A stretch of DNA of 64,000 bases. Origin: RYN-122 sp963761655 (GTDB lineage: Bacteria > Actinomycetota > Actinomycetes > Mycobacteriales > SCTD01). The position numbers and the translations under genes were made by a program. The notes beneath the pieces were generated by a model that was given only the letters and a program-made list of their open reading frames with translations, made no database searches and was not told the DNA's origin. The stretch lies in assembly GCA_963761655.1 (NCBI GenBank), contig CAVXHI010000008.1, positions 620,001 to 684,000 of the forward strand, in the 5' to 3' direction. Positions 35,962 through 43,974 of this stretch are shown in pieces. Numbering within the stretch: the stretch's first letter is position 1; the number at the start of each line of letters is the position of its first letter.

Positions 35962-36037
35962 GGTGCCCCCGGTGGGATTCGAACCCACACTGTCGGTGGT
36001 TTGAGCACCGTGCGTCTGCCGGTTGCGCGACGGGGGC
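35962..36037 (-). tRNA. tRNA-Leu (anticodon CAA) with a short variable region
   Basis: The minus strand folds as a cloverleaf: acceptor GCCCCCG/CGGGGGC, a three-pair D stem with GG in the loop, anticodon stem CGGTG/CACCG around loop CTCAAAC (anticodon CAA), T arm GTGGG-TTCGAAT-CCCAC and discriminator A. D-arm sequence GGCAGACGC and A73 are typical of leucine tRNAs. The variable region is only five bases (ACAGT); bacterial tRNA-Leu normally has a long arm. CC is encoded but not the final A. The position next to pdtaR agrees with a leucine tRNA near this regulator in other actinobacteria (recalled, not checked). Confidence 0.88.
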
Positions 36038-36050
36038 CGGACGGTTCGTC

Positions 36051-36056
36051 AGGCTA
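36051..36056 (-). promoter_or_regulatory. -10-like hexamer TAGCCT of the tRNA gene
   Basis: TAGCCT on the minus strand lies 13 bases before the first tRNA base. The gap is suitable for a short 5' leader removed by RNase P. Confidence 0.4.
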
Positions 36057-36063
36057 GTCCCGG

Positions 36064-36069
36064 TAGGTT
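36064..36069 (+). promoter_or_regulatory. -10-like hexamer TAGGTT of pdtaR
   Basis: TAGGTT lies 27 bases before the GTG, with GAGGAGGT in between, so this gene has a normal leader with a Shine-Dalgarno sequence, unlike the leaderless genes nearby. Confidence 0.4.
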
Positions 36070-36096
36070 GACGCCGACGTCTCGAGGAGGTGCCGT

Positions 36097-36714
36097 GTGA
36101 CCGCTCCCCGCCCCGGCCCCCCGCCGTCCCGGCCGGGCGCCCGCGTGCTGCTCGCCGAGGACGAGGCGCTCATCCGCCTGGACCTCAAGGAGATGCTCGA
36201 GGAGGAGGGCCTCGTCGTGTGCGGCGAGGCGGGCGACGGCGAGACCGCGGTCCGGCTGGCCCGCGAGCTCCGCCCCGACCTCGTCATCCTCGACGTCAAG
36301 ATGCCGGTGATGGACGGCATCACGGCGGCCGAGCAGATCGTGTCCGCCCGGATCGCCCCCGTCGTCGTGCTCACCGCGTTCAGCCAGCGCGACCTCGTCG
36401 CCCGGGCCCGGGAGGCCGGCGCGATGGCCTACCTGGTCAAGCCGTTCCAGAAGAAGGACCTGCTGCCCACCGTCGAGATGGCGATGGCCCGGTTCGCCGA
36501 GACGGTCGCGCTCGAGTCCGAGGTCGCCGACCTCACCGGACGGCTGGAGGCGCGGACCCTGGTCGACCGCGCCAAGGCCCGGCTGCAGGCCGAGCACGGG
36601 CTCTCCGAGGCGGAGGCGTTCCGGTTCGTGCAGCGGGCCTCGATGGACACCCGGCGGTCGATGCGCGCGGTCGCGCTCGAGGTCCTCGACGGGACGCTCG
36701 TCCCCTCGTCCTGA
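36097..36714 (+). CDS. pdtaR: ANTAR-domain response regulator (PdtaR type)
   Basis: The 205-residue protein has an N-terminal receiver domain with phospho-acceptor D66 (VILDVKMP), the acidic pair E21-D22 (AEDEA) and switch lysine K115 (YLVKPF). A helical linker leads to a C-terminal ANTAR domain (about residues 135-195, RLEARTLVDRAKARLQAEHGLSEAEAFRFVQRASMD type). ANTAR proteins bind paired hexaloop RNA hairpins and act as antiterminators when phosphorylated. In mycobacteria the partner kinase is PdtaS; no such kinase is next to it here. Start GTG 36097 has a strong GAGGAGGT site. Confidence 0.93.
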   Translation: MTAPRPGPPPSRPGARVLLAEDEALIRLDLKEMLEEEGLVVCGEAGDGETAVRLARELRPDLVILDVKMPVMDGITAAEQIVSARIAPVVVLTAFSQRDLVARAREAGAMAYLVKPFQKKDLLPTVEMAMARFAETVALESEVADLTGRLEARTLVDRAKARLQAEHGLSEAEAFRFVQRASMDTRRSMRAVALEVLDGTLVPSS

Positions 36715-36758
36715 CCGCTCGTCGGACCGCTCGTCCTGACCGCTGCCGGGACCCGTGC

Positions 36759-36772
36759 GAGGTCACGACCTC
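36759..36772. other. 6-2-6 palindrome upstream of livK
   Basis: GAGGTC-AC-GACCTC is a perfect inverted repeat about 55 bases upstream of the predicted livK -10. It has operator-like symmetry, but no regulator gene is adjacent and it could be chance. Confidence 0.3.
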
Positions 36773-36826
36773 ACAACGGAGTGCCGGGCGGCGTCGGAGG
36801 CGCGTGCCAGGGCCGCGGGCCGCCGC

Positions 36827-36832
36827 TAGGTT
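36827..36832 (+). promoter_or_regulatory. -10-like hexamer TAGGTT of livK
   Basis: TAGGTT occurs 57 bases before the livK ATG; the leader contains TGAGGAG as ribosome-binding site. Confidence 0.4.
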
Positions 36833-36889
36833 TCGCCCACCAGGCGCGATCGGGCTCCCCGGCGCGCCCTGACCGTCTGAGGAGACCGG

Positions 36890-38209
36890 ATGGCCCACCC
36901 CGCACGTACCTGGCGCGTCGCAGCAGTCGCTGCCGTCGCCACCCTCGCCCTCGGCGCCTGTGGCGACAGCAACGAGACGTCGTCGCCGGCTCCTGCCGCC
37001 TCGGGGAGCACGGGCGCGTCCGCCGCCCCCTCCGTCGCGAAGAACACCGGTGACGGCGTCCTCACCATCGGCAGCCTGCTGCCGCAGACCGGCAACCTCG
37101 CCTTCCTCGGCCCGCCCGAGTTCGCGGGCGTCGAGCTGGCCGTCAAGGAGATCAACGCCGCCGGCGGCGTCCTCGGCAAGCCCGTCAAGTACGAGGCCGG
37201 CGACTCCGGCGACGCCCAGCAGGACGTCGCGAACCCGACGGTCGACCGTCTGCTCGCCGCCAAGGCCGACGTCATCGTCGGCGCGGCGTCGTCCGGCGTC
37301 TCGTTCACCGTCATCGACAAGATCGCCGCTGCCGGCGTCGTCGAGATCAGCCCGGCGAACACCTCCCCGAAGTTCACCGACTACGACGACAAGGGCCAGT
37401 ACTTCCGCACGGCCCCGTCGGACGTCCTGCAGGGCCGCGTGCTCGGCGAGACCATCTCCGCGGACGGCTTCAGCAACGTCGGCATCATCGCGCTGCAGGA
37501 CCCGTACGGCGAGGGCCTGGCCAAGAACGTCGGCGACACGGTGACGCAGCAGGGCGGCACGCTCGCCCCGGCCGCCCCGGTCTTCTACGACCCGGCCGGC
37601 GCCAACTTCGACGCCCAGGTCGGCCAGATCAAGGCCGCCAAGCCGGACGCGATCGTGCTGATCGGCTTCGAGGAGTCGAGCAAGGTCATCCAGGCGCTCG
37701 TCAAGGCCGCCATCGGGCCGCAGCAGGTCCCGCTGTACCTCGTCGACGGCAACCTCTCCAACACCCTCGGCAAGGGCCTGCCGGCCGGCGTCCTCAAGGG
37801 CGTCAAGGGCTCGCTGCCCGGCGCCGCGGCTCCCGGTGACTTCCGCAAGCGCGTCCTCACCGTCAACCCGAAGCTCGTCGAGTTCCCGTACACGGCCGAG
37901 TCCTACGACGCCGTCATCGTGAACGCCCTCGCGGCCATCGCGGCCAAGAGCGACGCGGGCACCGACATCGCCAAGGCGCTGCCGGACGTGACCCGCGGCG
38001 GCACCAAGTGCACGACGTTCGACGCCTGCAAGAAGCTGCTGGACGCCGACAACACCGCCGACATCGACTACGACGGCGTGTCCGGCCCGATCGAGTTCTC
38101 CGACAAGGGCGACCCCACGCAGGCCAGCATCGGCATCTACACCTACGGGCCGATGAACACCTACGACGCCGACAAGGGCGAGTACCAGACCGGCAAGATC
38201 GAGGGCTAG
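36890..38209 (+). CDS. livK: Branched-chain amino-acid ABC transporter substrate-binding lipoprotein
   Basis: This 439-residue protein is a class I periplasmic-binding-fold receptor of the LivJ/LivK/Leu-Ile-Val type. A signal peptide ends in the lipobox LALGACGDS, so the mature protein is anchored through a diacyl-cysteine made by Lgt. A Ser/Ala/Pro linker follows, then the ligand domain starting LTIGSLLPQTGNLAFLGPP with the conserved AVKEINAAGGVLG and the AASSGVSFTV binding-loop segment. It should deliver branched-chain amino acids or a related hydrophobic substrate to LivHMGF, encoded convergently just downstream. A long stem-loop separates the two units. Confidence 0.92.
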   Translation: MAHPARTWRVAAVAAVATLALGACGDSNETSSPAPAASGSTGASAAPSVAKNTGDGVLTIGSLLPQTGNLAFLGPPEFAGVELAVKEINAAGGVLGKPVKYEAGDSGDAQQDVANPTVDRLLAAKADVIVGAASSGVSFTVIDKIAAAGVVEISPANTSPKFTDYDDKGQYFRTAPSDVLQGRVLGETISADGFSNVGIIALQDPYGEGLAKNVGDTVTQQGGTLAPAAPVFYDPAGANFDAQVGQIKAAKPDAIVLIGFEESSKVIQALVKAAIGPQQVPLYLVDGNLSNTLGKGLPAGVLKGVKGSLPGAAAPGDFRKRVLTVNPKLVEFPYTAESYDAVIVNALAAIAAKSDAGTDIAKALPDVTRGGTKCTTFDACKKLLDADNTADIDYDGVSGPIEFSDKGDPTQASIGIYTYGPMNTYDADKGEYQTGKIEG

Positions 38210-38231
38210 CAGCCTCGTCGCACGTCCCGGA

Positions 38232-38270
38232 GGCCCTCGGCCCGGCTCTCAGTGAGCCGGGTCGGGGGCC
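38232..38270. terminator. Bidirectional stem-loop between livK and the liv operon
   Basis: A 17-base stem (38232-38248 with 38254-38270; two G-T pairs) with the five-base loop TCAGT separates two convergent transcription units. The loop and right arm include the stop codon of the minus-strand lipoprotein gene. It can serve as terminator in both directions. Confidence 0.75.
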
Positions 38271-39061
38271 TTCCGCATGCACGACTCCGTCGCGAAGCGG
38301 ACCAGGGCCGCCGCCTGGTCCGGCGGCAGGACCAGGCGCACCAGCAGCGGGGGAGCGCCGTCGACCGAGACCGGCACCCGCACGGTGCTGGTCTGCTTGC
38401 TCTCGGTGAGGGCGTGCGCGTCGCAGCGCTCGGCGACGGCCCGCAGCGGCACCTCGGCGCGGTCCTGTCCGGGGGCGAGGACCAGGGGCCGGTCCAGGGT
38501 CTCGACGAAGATGATGTTGCCGCCCAGGGCGTCGACGGCGACCCTCGCGTCGCCCTTGCGGCGGGTCAGCACGAGCGAGGTCACGGCGGCGTCCGGGGTG
38601 AAGGTCAGCGTGGGACCGAGCGAGAGGTCGACCTGCTCGCGCAGCCGCTCCTCGGCGCACTCGGCGTCGTGCAGGCGGCCCAGCAGGGCGTCGGCGTCGG
38701 CGAGGGGCAGCCGGACCCGCCGGGTGCCCCGACCGGTCCGCACGGTCAGCAGGGCGTCGGCGCCGGGCTCCTCGTCGCAGCGCACCTGCCCGTAGGGCAC
38801 GGGCAGGTCCACCCGGTCGTCGGCGGTCAGCCGTGCACCGGTCGGGCGGGCGGGGGTGTCGCGGAAGCCCGAGGTGCGCAGGGCGACGTCGACCACCTGC
38901 ACGGGCCGCGACGAGCTCACCTCGACCTGGACGTAGCGCCGGGCGAGGTCGTCGCGGTACTGGATCAGCCGGCCGGTGAGGCCGACGTCGGAGGCGGCGG
39001 GAGTGGGGGTGGGGGAGGAGCAGGCCGCGGTGAGCGCGACCAGCGCGAGGACCCGCTTCAC
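38249..39061 (-). CDS. Lipoprotein of unknown function at the end of the liv operon
   Basis: A 270-residue predicted lipoprotein: the signal peptide VKRVLALVALTAAC has the lipobox LTAAC, followed by a Ser/Pro/Thr linker. The rest looks like beta-sandwich material rich in short hydrophobic strands (YVQVEVSSSRPVQVVDVALRTS type), with a cysteine pair (RCDAH... and ESC). I do not recognise a family. It starts immediately after the livF stop (no gap), so it is the last gene of the livHMGF operon and may accompany the transporter at the cell surface. Confidence 0.7.
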   Translation of the reverse strand: MKRVLALVALTAACSSPTPTPAASDVGLTGRLIQYRDDLARRYVQVEVSSSRPVQVVDVALRTSGFRDTPARPTGARLTADDRVDLPVPYGQVRCDEEPGADALLTVRTGRGTRRVRLPLADADALLGRLHDAECAEERLREQVDLSLGPTLTFTPDAAVTSLVLTRRKGDARVAVDALGGNIIFVETLDRPLVLAPGQDRAEVPLRAVAERCDAHALTESKQTSTVRVPVSVDGAPPLLVRLVLPPDQAAALVRFATESCMRKAPDPAH

Positions 39062-39877
39062 CTAGTTCTTGGCCAGGGTCCCGAGGTAGAGCTCGATGAC
39101 CTTGGGGTCGTTCATGAGGTCCTTGCCCGACGCCGTGTAGGCGTTGCGGCCCTGGTCGAGCACGTAGCCGCGGTCGCAGATCTGCAGGCAACGGCGGGCG
39201 TTCTGCTCGACCATGATGATCGAGACGCCGGTCTTGTTGATCTGGCGGCAGCGGATGAAGACCTCGTCCTGCAGGGCGGGCGACAGACCGGCGGACGGCT
39301 CGTCGAGCAGCAGGACGGACGGTCCGGGCATGAGGGCGCGCCCCATGGCCACCATCTGGCGCTCACCGCCGGACAGCGAGCCGGCCCGCTGCTTGCGGCG
39401 GGTGGCCAGGGCGGGGAACAGCTCGGCGACGTAGTCGAAGCGCTCGGAGAACTTCCCGGGGTCGTTGTAGAGCCCCATCTGCAGGTTCTCCTCGATGGTG
39501 AGCGAGGGGAACACGTTCTCGGTCTGCGGGACGAAGCCGACGCCGAGGGCCACCAGCTGGTGCGCCTTCTTGCCAGTGATCTCCTGCCCGCGCAGGGTCA
39601 CCGACCCGGTGCGCACCGGCACCAGGCCGAACAGGGACTTGAGCAGGGTGGACTTGCCGGCCCCGTTCGGGCCGATGATCCCGACCAGCTCGCCCTCGGC
39701 GCAGTGCAGGTCGCACCCGTTGAGGATGTCGACGCCCGGGACGTAGCCGGCGACGAGCTCGTCGATGCGGACGAGCGCGCCCTCGGCGCCCTTCACGTGG
39801 GCGGCCCGGGCGGCGTCCTGGGCGGCGGAGCGGCTGGCCTCGGCGTCCGCCTTGGCCTTCGCGAGCGGGCTGGTCAC
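39062..39877 (-). CDS. livF: Branched-chain amino-acid ABC transporter ATPase LivF
   Basis: One of two ATPases of the branched-chain amino-acid importer. The 271-residue protein has Walker A GPNGAGKSTL, the LivF-typical FVPQTENVFPSLTIEENL, signature LSGGERQM, Walker B VLLLDEPSAGLSP and a switch region IIMVEQNAR. An N-terminal 30-residue Ala/Lys-rich extension precedes the domain. The GTG at 39877 overlaps the livG stop by four bases. A second LivF-like ATPase is encoded divergently at 43266. Confidence 0.93.
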   Translation of the reverse strand: MTSPLAKAKADAEASRSAAQDAARAAHVKGAEGALVRIDELVAGYVPGVDILNGCDLHCAEGELVGIIGPNGAGKSTLLKSLFGLVPVRTGSVTLRGQEITGKKAHQLVALGVGFVPQTENVFPSLTIEENLQMGLYNDPGKFSERFDYVAELFPALATRRKQRAGSLSGGERQMVAMGRALMPGPSVLLLDEPSAGLSPALQDEVFIRCRQINKTGVSIIMVEQNARRCLQICDRGYVLDQGRNAYTASGKDLMNDPKVIELYLGTLAKN

Positions 39878-40803
39878 AGTCGGTCTCCTCGCGCCTCGGC
39901 GGCGGCGTCCAGCTCGGCCTCGGCGGCCTGCAGCTGCTCCTGCTCCTCCTCGATGCTCAACGGAGCGTCGTGGTGCCCGCCCAGGTAGGCGTCGATGACG
40001 GCGGGGTCGGCCATGACGGTGTCGGGCGGGCCCTCGGCGACGACCCTGCCCTGGGCCATGACGACGACCCAGTCGCTGATGTCGCGGACCATGTCCATGT
40101 CGTGCTCGACGAACAGCACGGTCATCCCCTGCTCGCGCAGGTCCTTCACGTGGCCGAGGAGCGACTGCGTCAGCGCCGGGTTCACGCCGGCCATCGGCTC
40201 GTCGAGCATGACCATCGTCGGCTCGACCATGAGCGCCCGGGCCATCTCGAGCAGCTTGCGCTGGCCGCCGGACAGGCTGCCGGCGAAGTCGGCCTGCTTG
40301 GCCTCGAGCTTGAAGCGGGTCAGCAGGTCGCGGGCCCGCTCGTCGACGGTCTTCTGCTGGCCGGTCCACAGGCCGGGCACGAGGGCCCGGAAGAAGTTCT
40401 CGCCGCGCTGGCCGGTGGCACCGAGCCGCATGTTGTCGAGCACGGTCATCTTCGACAGCGCCTTGGTCAGCTGGAAGGTGCGGACCATCCCGCGCCGGGC
40501 CACCTGGTAGGCGGGGACGCCCGAGAGCGCCTTGCCCTCGAAGGTCCACGACCCGTCGTCGGGCTTGTCGAAGCCGGTCAGCAGGTTGAAGAACGTCGTC
40601 TTGCCGGCGCCGTTCGGCCCGATCAGCGCGGTGATCGCGCCGCGCTGGACCTCCAGGTGCTGCACCTCGACGGCGGTCAGGCCGCCGAAGCGCCGGGTGA
40701 CGCCGTCGGCGACGAGGATCGGGTCGGGCTTGGGGACGCCGGGGCGCGCCTCGAGGCCGACGAGGCCGGCCGCGCCAGTCTCACCGGGCTTCTCAGCGGG
40801 CAT
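39874..40803 (-). CDS. livG: Branched-chain amino-acid ABC transporter ATPase LivG
   Basis: The second ATPase of the importer, 309 residues. Walker A GPNGAGKTTF, LivG-typical GMVRTFQLTKAL, signature LSGGQRKL, Walker B VMLDEPMAGVNP and H-loop FVEHDMDMV are present. A 30-residue N-terminal extension and a C-terminal acidic coiled segment (SIEEEQEQLQAAEAELDAAAEAR type) extend beyond the usual 255-residue LivG. Its start overlaps the end of livM by 11 bases. Confidence 0.93.
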   Translation of the reverse strand: MPAEKPGETGAAGLVGLEARPGVPKPDPILVADGVTRRFGGLTAVEVQHLEVQRGAITALIGPNGAGKTTFFNLLTGFDKPDDGSWTFEGKALSGVPAYQVARRGMVRTFQLTKALSKMTVLDNMRLGATGQRGENFFRALVPGLWTGQQKTVDERARDLLTRFKLEAKQADFAGSLSGGQRKLLEMARALMVEPTMVMLDEPMAGVNPALTQSLLGHVKDLREQGMTVLFVEHDMDMVRDISDWVVVMAQGRVVAEGPPDTVMADPAVIDAYLGGHHDAPLSIEEEQEQLQAAEAELDAAAEARGDRL

Positions 40804-41785
40804 CGAGCGCCAGCTCCTTCTTGTCGCCGAACAGGCCCTGCGGGCGGTAGATCATCAGCGCCATCAGCAGCACGCCGACGGCGATCTGCCGGACGATGCC
40901 GATCTGGTTGGTGGTCATGATGCTGTCGGAGATGTAGGTCGCGCGCTTCGCCTGGACGAGCACGTTCTCGAGGAACACGAAGAACGTGTTGAACAGGATG
41001 GCGCCCACGACCGGCCCGAGCACGCGGCCGGCGCCGCCGAGGATCATCGCGGTGAAGGCGAAGAAGGTCAGCAGGGTCGCGTAGGAGTCGGGCTGGATCG
41101 AGGAGTTGCCCAGCGCGAAGGCGAAGCCGCCGAGGGCGCCGAACAGGCCGCCGAGGATCAGCGACTGCATCTTGTAGCCGACGACGTTCTTGCCGAGGCT
41201 GCGGGCGGCGTCCTCGTCCTCGCGGATCGCCTTGAGCACGCGGCCCCAGGGGCTGCGCATGAGCAGGAACACCAGCAGCGAGCAGAGCACCGCCAGGGTC
41301 CAGCCGACGAGCAGCAGCCAGGCGCGGTTGGCGTCGTAGCCGACCGAGCCGATGGCGTAGCGGCCGGGGGACAGCGGGTTGAGGTCGTAGAACCCGGAGG
41401 CGAAGCCCGACAGGCCGGACGAGCCGCCGGAGAACCCGCGCAGCGAGGACGACCGCGCGACGAGCCGGATCACCTCGGACGAGGCGATGGTCACGATGGC
41501 GAGGTAGTCGGCCCGCAGGCGGAGCGTCGGGATGCCGAGCGCGAGGGCCAGCAGGACCGAGCCGCCGAGCCCGAGCAGGATGCTCAGCCCGAACGGCAGG
41601 TCGAAGTAGGTCACGCCGGTGCCGAGCCCGTAGGCGGCGATGGCGAGGAACCCGACCTGGCCGAAGTTCAGCAGTCCGGTGTACCCGAAGTGCACGTTGA
41701 GGCCGATCGCCGCGAGGGCGAGCACCAGGGACTCGAGGCTGAACAGGGCGATCAGGGTGTTGCTGAGGATCACACCGAGGTCCAC
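40793..41785 (-). CDS. livM: Branched-chain amino-acid ABC transporter permease LivM
   Basis: A 330-residue permease with about nine membrane helices. The helix VHFGYTGLLNFGQVGFLAIAAYG and the EAA-like cytoplasmic loop (SPWGRVLKAIREDEDAARSLG) identify LivM. The C-terminal RPQGLFG motif is typical. It pairs with LivH to form the channel; the loop contacts the LivG/LivF ATPases. GTG 41785 has a strong GAGGAGGT site and begins 28 bases after the livH stop. Confidence 0.94.
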   Translation of the reverse strand: MDLGVILSNTLIALFSLESLVLALAAIGLNVHFGYTGLLNFGQVGFLAIAAYGLGTGVTYFDLPFGLSILLGLGGSVLLALALGIPTLRLRADYLAIVTIASSEVIRLVARSSSLRGFSGGSSGLSGFASGFYDLNPLSPGRYAIGSVGYDANRAWLLLVGWTLAVLCSLLVFLLMRSPWGRVLKAIREDEDAARSLGKNVVGYKMQSLILGGLFGALGGFAFALGNSSIQPDSYATLLTFFAFTAMILGGAGRVLGPVVGAILFNTFFVFLENVLVQAKRATYISDSIMTTNQIGIVRQIAVGVLLMALMIYRPQGLFGDKKELALDAR

Positions 41786-41813
41786 GGGGACCTCCTCTCG
41801 GGCTGGCGGGTGC

Positions 41814-43122
41814 TCATCCGACCCGTTCCCGGCGGCCGAGGATGCCTTGCGGCCGGACGATGAGGATCAGGATGAGGATGACCAGGGCGCCGACGGTCTG
41901 CAGCTCGGCGGCGATGAACAGCGTCGAGAGCTGGGTGAAGACCCCGATGACCAGGCTCCCGAGCAGGGCGCCGTACGCCGTGCCGAGGCCACCGAGGGTG
42001 ACCCCGGCGAACAGCAGCAGCAGCACGTTCTGCCCGAGCTGGAAGTAGACCTGCTGGCTGAGCGCCAGGAACACGCCGCCGAGCACGGCCAGCGCGGTAC
42101 CGGCCACCCACACGATGTTGATCACGCGCTCGACGTCGATGCCCGACGACGCCGCCAGCGACGGGTTGTCGGACACCGCGCGGGTGGCCTTGCCGATGCG
42201 CGTCCGGGTGAGGGCCAGGGCGACGCCGACGAGGACCAGCAGCGACACCACGATGATGACCATGTCGCGCTTGAGCAGCTGGACCGGACCGAGGTCGACG
42301 GGGCCCTGCGTCGGCGTACTGCAGGTAGGTCTCCGACGAGCCGCCGAAGATGTAGAGGAAGACGTAGCGCAGCACGAGCGACAGGCCGATGCTCACGACC
42401 AGCATGGCGGTCAGGCCCGTGCCGCGGCGGCGCAGCGGGCGCCAGAGCCCGCGGTCCAGGACCCCGCCGGCGAGGCCGCCGACGGCGACGGCGATCAGCG
42501 TCGCGACGATGAGGTTCAGCCCGAGCCCCACGTTGAACGCGTACGCCAGCAGGGCGCCGCCGGTGATGAGCTCGCCGTGGGCGAAGTTCGTCAGGCCGGT
42601 CGTCCCGAAGATCAGCGACAGGCCGACCGCCGCCATGGCCAGCACGAGGCCGAACTGCAGGCCGCCGACGAGCAGCTGCGGGGCGCGGTCGAACCGGCTG
42701 GGCGGGGCGGCGCGGGCCGCGCCGAACTGGAAGACGGCCGGCGCCGGGTTGCCCTCGCGGACCGTCACCGTCCGCTCGCCGACCCGGACGTCGACGCCGT
42801 CGGGCAGCGTGTCCTCGTCGATCCGGGCGGTGTACTCGCCGGCACCGGGCACCGGGACGACGAAGCGCCCGGTGGCGTCGCTCTCGTCGCGGGCGACCTC
42901 GGTGCCGTCCTTCTCCACGACGACCGCGACGCCCTCGAGGGGCGTGCCGGCGTCGCGCAGGGTGCCCTGGATCCGCTCACCGGTGGCGGGCGCCTGCGCG
43001 TGCGCGGTGCCGGTCCCGAGCAGGGGACCGAGCAGCAGGCCCACGAGCACGGTGAGCAGCAGGAGGGCGGCAGGGGAGGACCGGCGGTGCGGTGACGGTC
43101 GGGCGGGAGGGCGGTGGCCCAC
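41814..43122 (-). pseudogene. livH: LivH-type permease with an exported N-terminal domain, one frame break near 42309
   Basis: The corrected product is 435 residues. From GTG 43122 (GAGGAGC ribosome-binding site) it has a signal peptide ending TAHAQA and then about 80 residues of a beta-sandwich like carboxypeptidase regulatory or SpaA domains (IQGTLRDAGTPLEGVAVVVEKDG...ATGRFVVPVPGAGEY). The LivH permease follows with VGLSLIFGTTGLTNFAHGELITGG and, after an extra base near 42309, KATRAVSDNPSLAASSGID and the terminal RPQGILGRRE. The break lies in the loop near YLQYAD. The fusion puts an extracellular domain on the channel. It may be an intact gene with one sequencing error; it heads the livHMGF operon. 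Confidence 0.85.
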
Positions 43123-43180
43123 GGTGCTCCTCGTCGGGGACGTCGGGCGGGGGTCGCTGCGCCTGCTCGGCGCGGGCGCC

Positions 43181-43186
43181 ACCTAA
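43181..43186 (-). promoter_or_regulatory. -10-like hexamer TTAGGT for the livHMGF operon
   Basis: TTAGGT on the minus strand lies 58 bases upstream of the livH start. The 143-base divergent region between livH and the second LivF-like gene holds no other recognisable element. Confidence 0.3.
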
Positions 43187-43265
43187 CCACGCACGGGTCC
43201 GGGTGCCGCTGCAGGACGCACGAACGTCACGCGAGCGAGACCAGCGCCGTGGTGGAGTGCGTGCC

Positions 43266-43964
43266 GTGCCGCTGCTCGAGCTCGACGACGTCACCGTCGC
43301 CCACGGCCGCACGCCCGCCCTGCGCGGCGTCGACCTGCGGGTGGACGAGGGCGAGGTGGTGGCGCTGCTCGGGGCCAACGGCGCGGGCAAGTCGACGCTG
43401 CTGCGGACGGTGTCGGGGCTGCTGCGTCCGGCGTCGGGGGAGGTGCGGTTCGACGGGCGGTCGCTGGCGCGGGTGCCGCCGCACCGCGTGGTCGGGCTGG
43501 GCGTCGCGCAGGTGCCCGAGGGACGGCGCGTGTTCGGGTCGATGAGCGTGCGGGAGAACCTGCTCGCCGGCGCGCACCGGCGAGCCGCGCCGGACGGGCT
43601 GGCCCGGGTGCACCGGCTGCTGCCGGTCCTGCAGGAGCGGTCCGCCCAGCGGGCCGGGACCCTGTCGGGCGGGGAGCAGCAGCTGCTCGCGCTGGGCCGT
43701 GCGCTCATGAGCGGTCCCCGCCTGCTCCTGCTCGACGAGCCCTCCACCGGACTGGCGCCGCAGGTGGTCGAGGTGCTGCACGAGGCGCTGCGGACCGTCG
43801 TCCGCGAGGGGACGACGCTGCTGCTGGTGGAGCAGGACGTGGGGGCGGCGCTCGCCCTCGCGGACCGCGGCTACGTCCTCGAGAGCGGCGAGGTGGCGGT
43901 GACCGGCACGGCACAGGAGCTGCGGACCGACTCCCGGGTGCCGGCCGCGTACCTCGGGGGCTAG
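43266..43964 (+). CDS. Second LivF-like ABC ATPase
   Basis: A 232-residue ATPase closely related to LivF: Walker A GANGAGKSTLL, QVPEGRRVFGSMSVRENL (the LivF-type Q-loop region), signature LSGGEQQLL, Walker B LLLLDEPSTGLAP and LLVEQDVGAAL. It is encoded divergently from livHMGF, which already has its own LivF, and no other permease is near. It may be an alternative ATPase for the same channel or belong to a distant transporter. Start GTG 43266 is chosen by homology; GTG 43257 is possible. Confidence 0.88.
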   Translation: MPLLELDDVTVAHGRTPALRGVDLRVDEGEVVALLGANGAGKSTLLRTVSGLLRPASGEVRFDGRSLARVPPHRVVGLGVAQVPEGRRVFGSMSVRENLLAGAHRRAAPDGLARVHRLLPVLQERSAQRAGTLSGGEQQLLALGRALMSGPRLLLLDEPSTGLAPQVVEVLHEALRTVVREGTTLLLVEQDVGAALALADRGYVLESGEVAVTGTAQELRTDSRVPAAYLGG

Positions 43965-43974
43965 CCCTCGGTGG

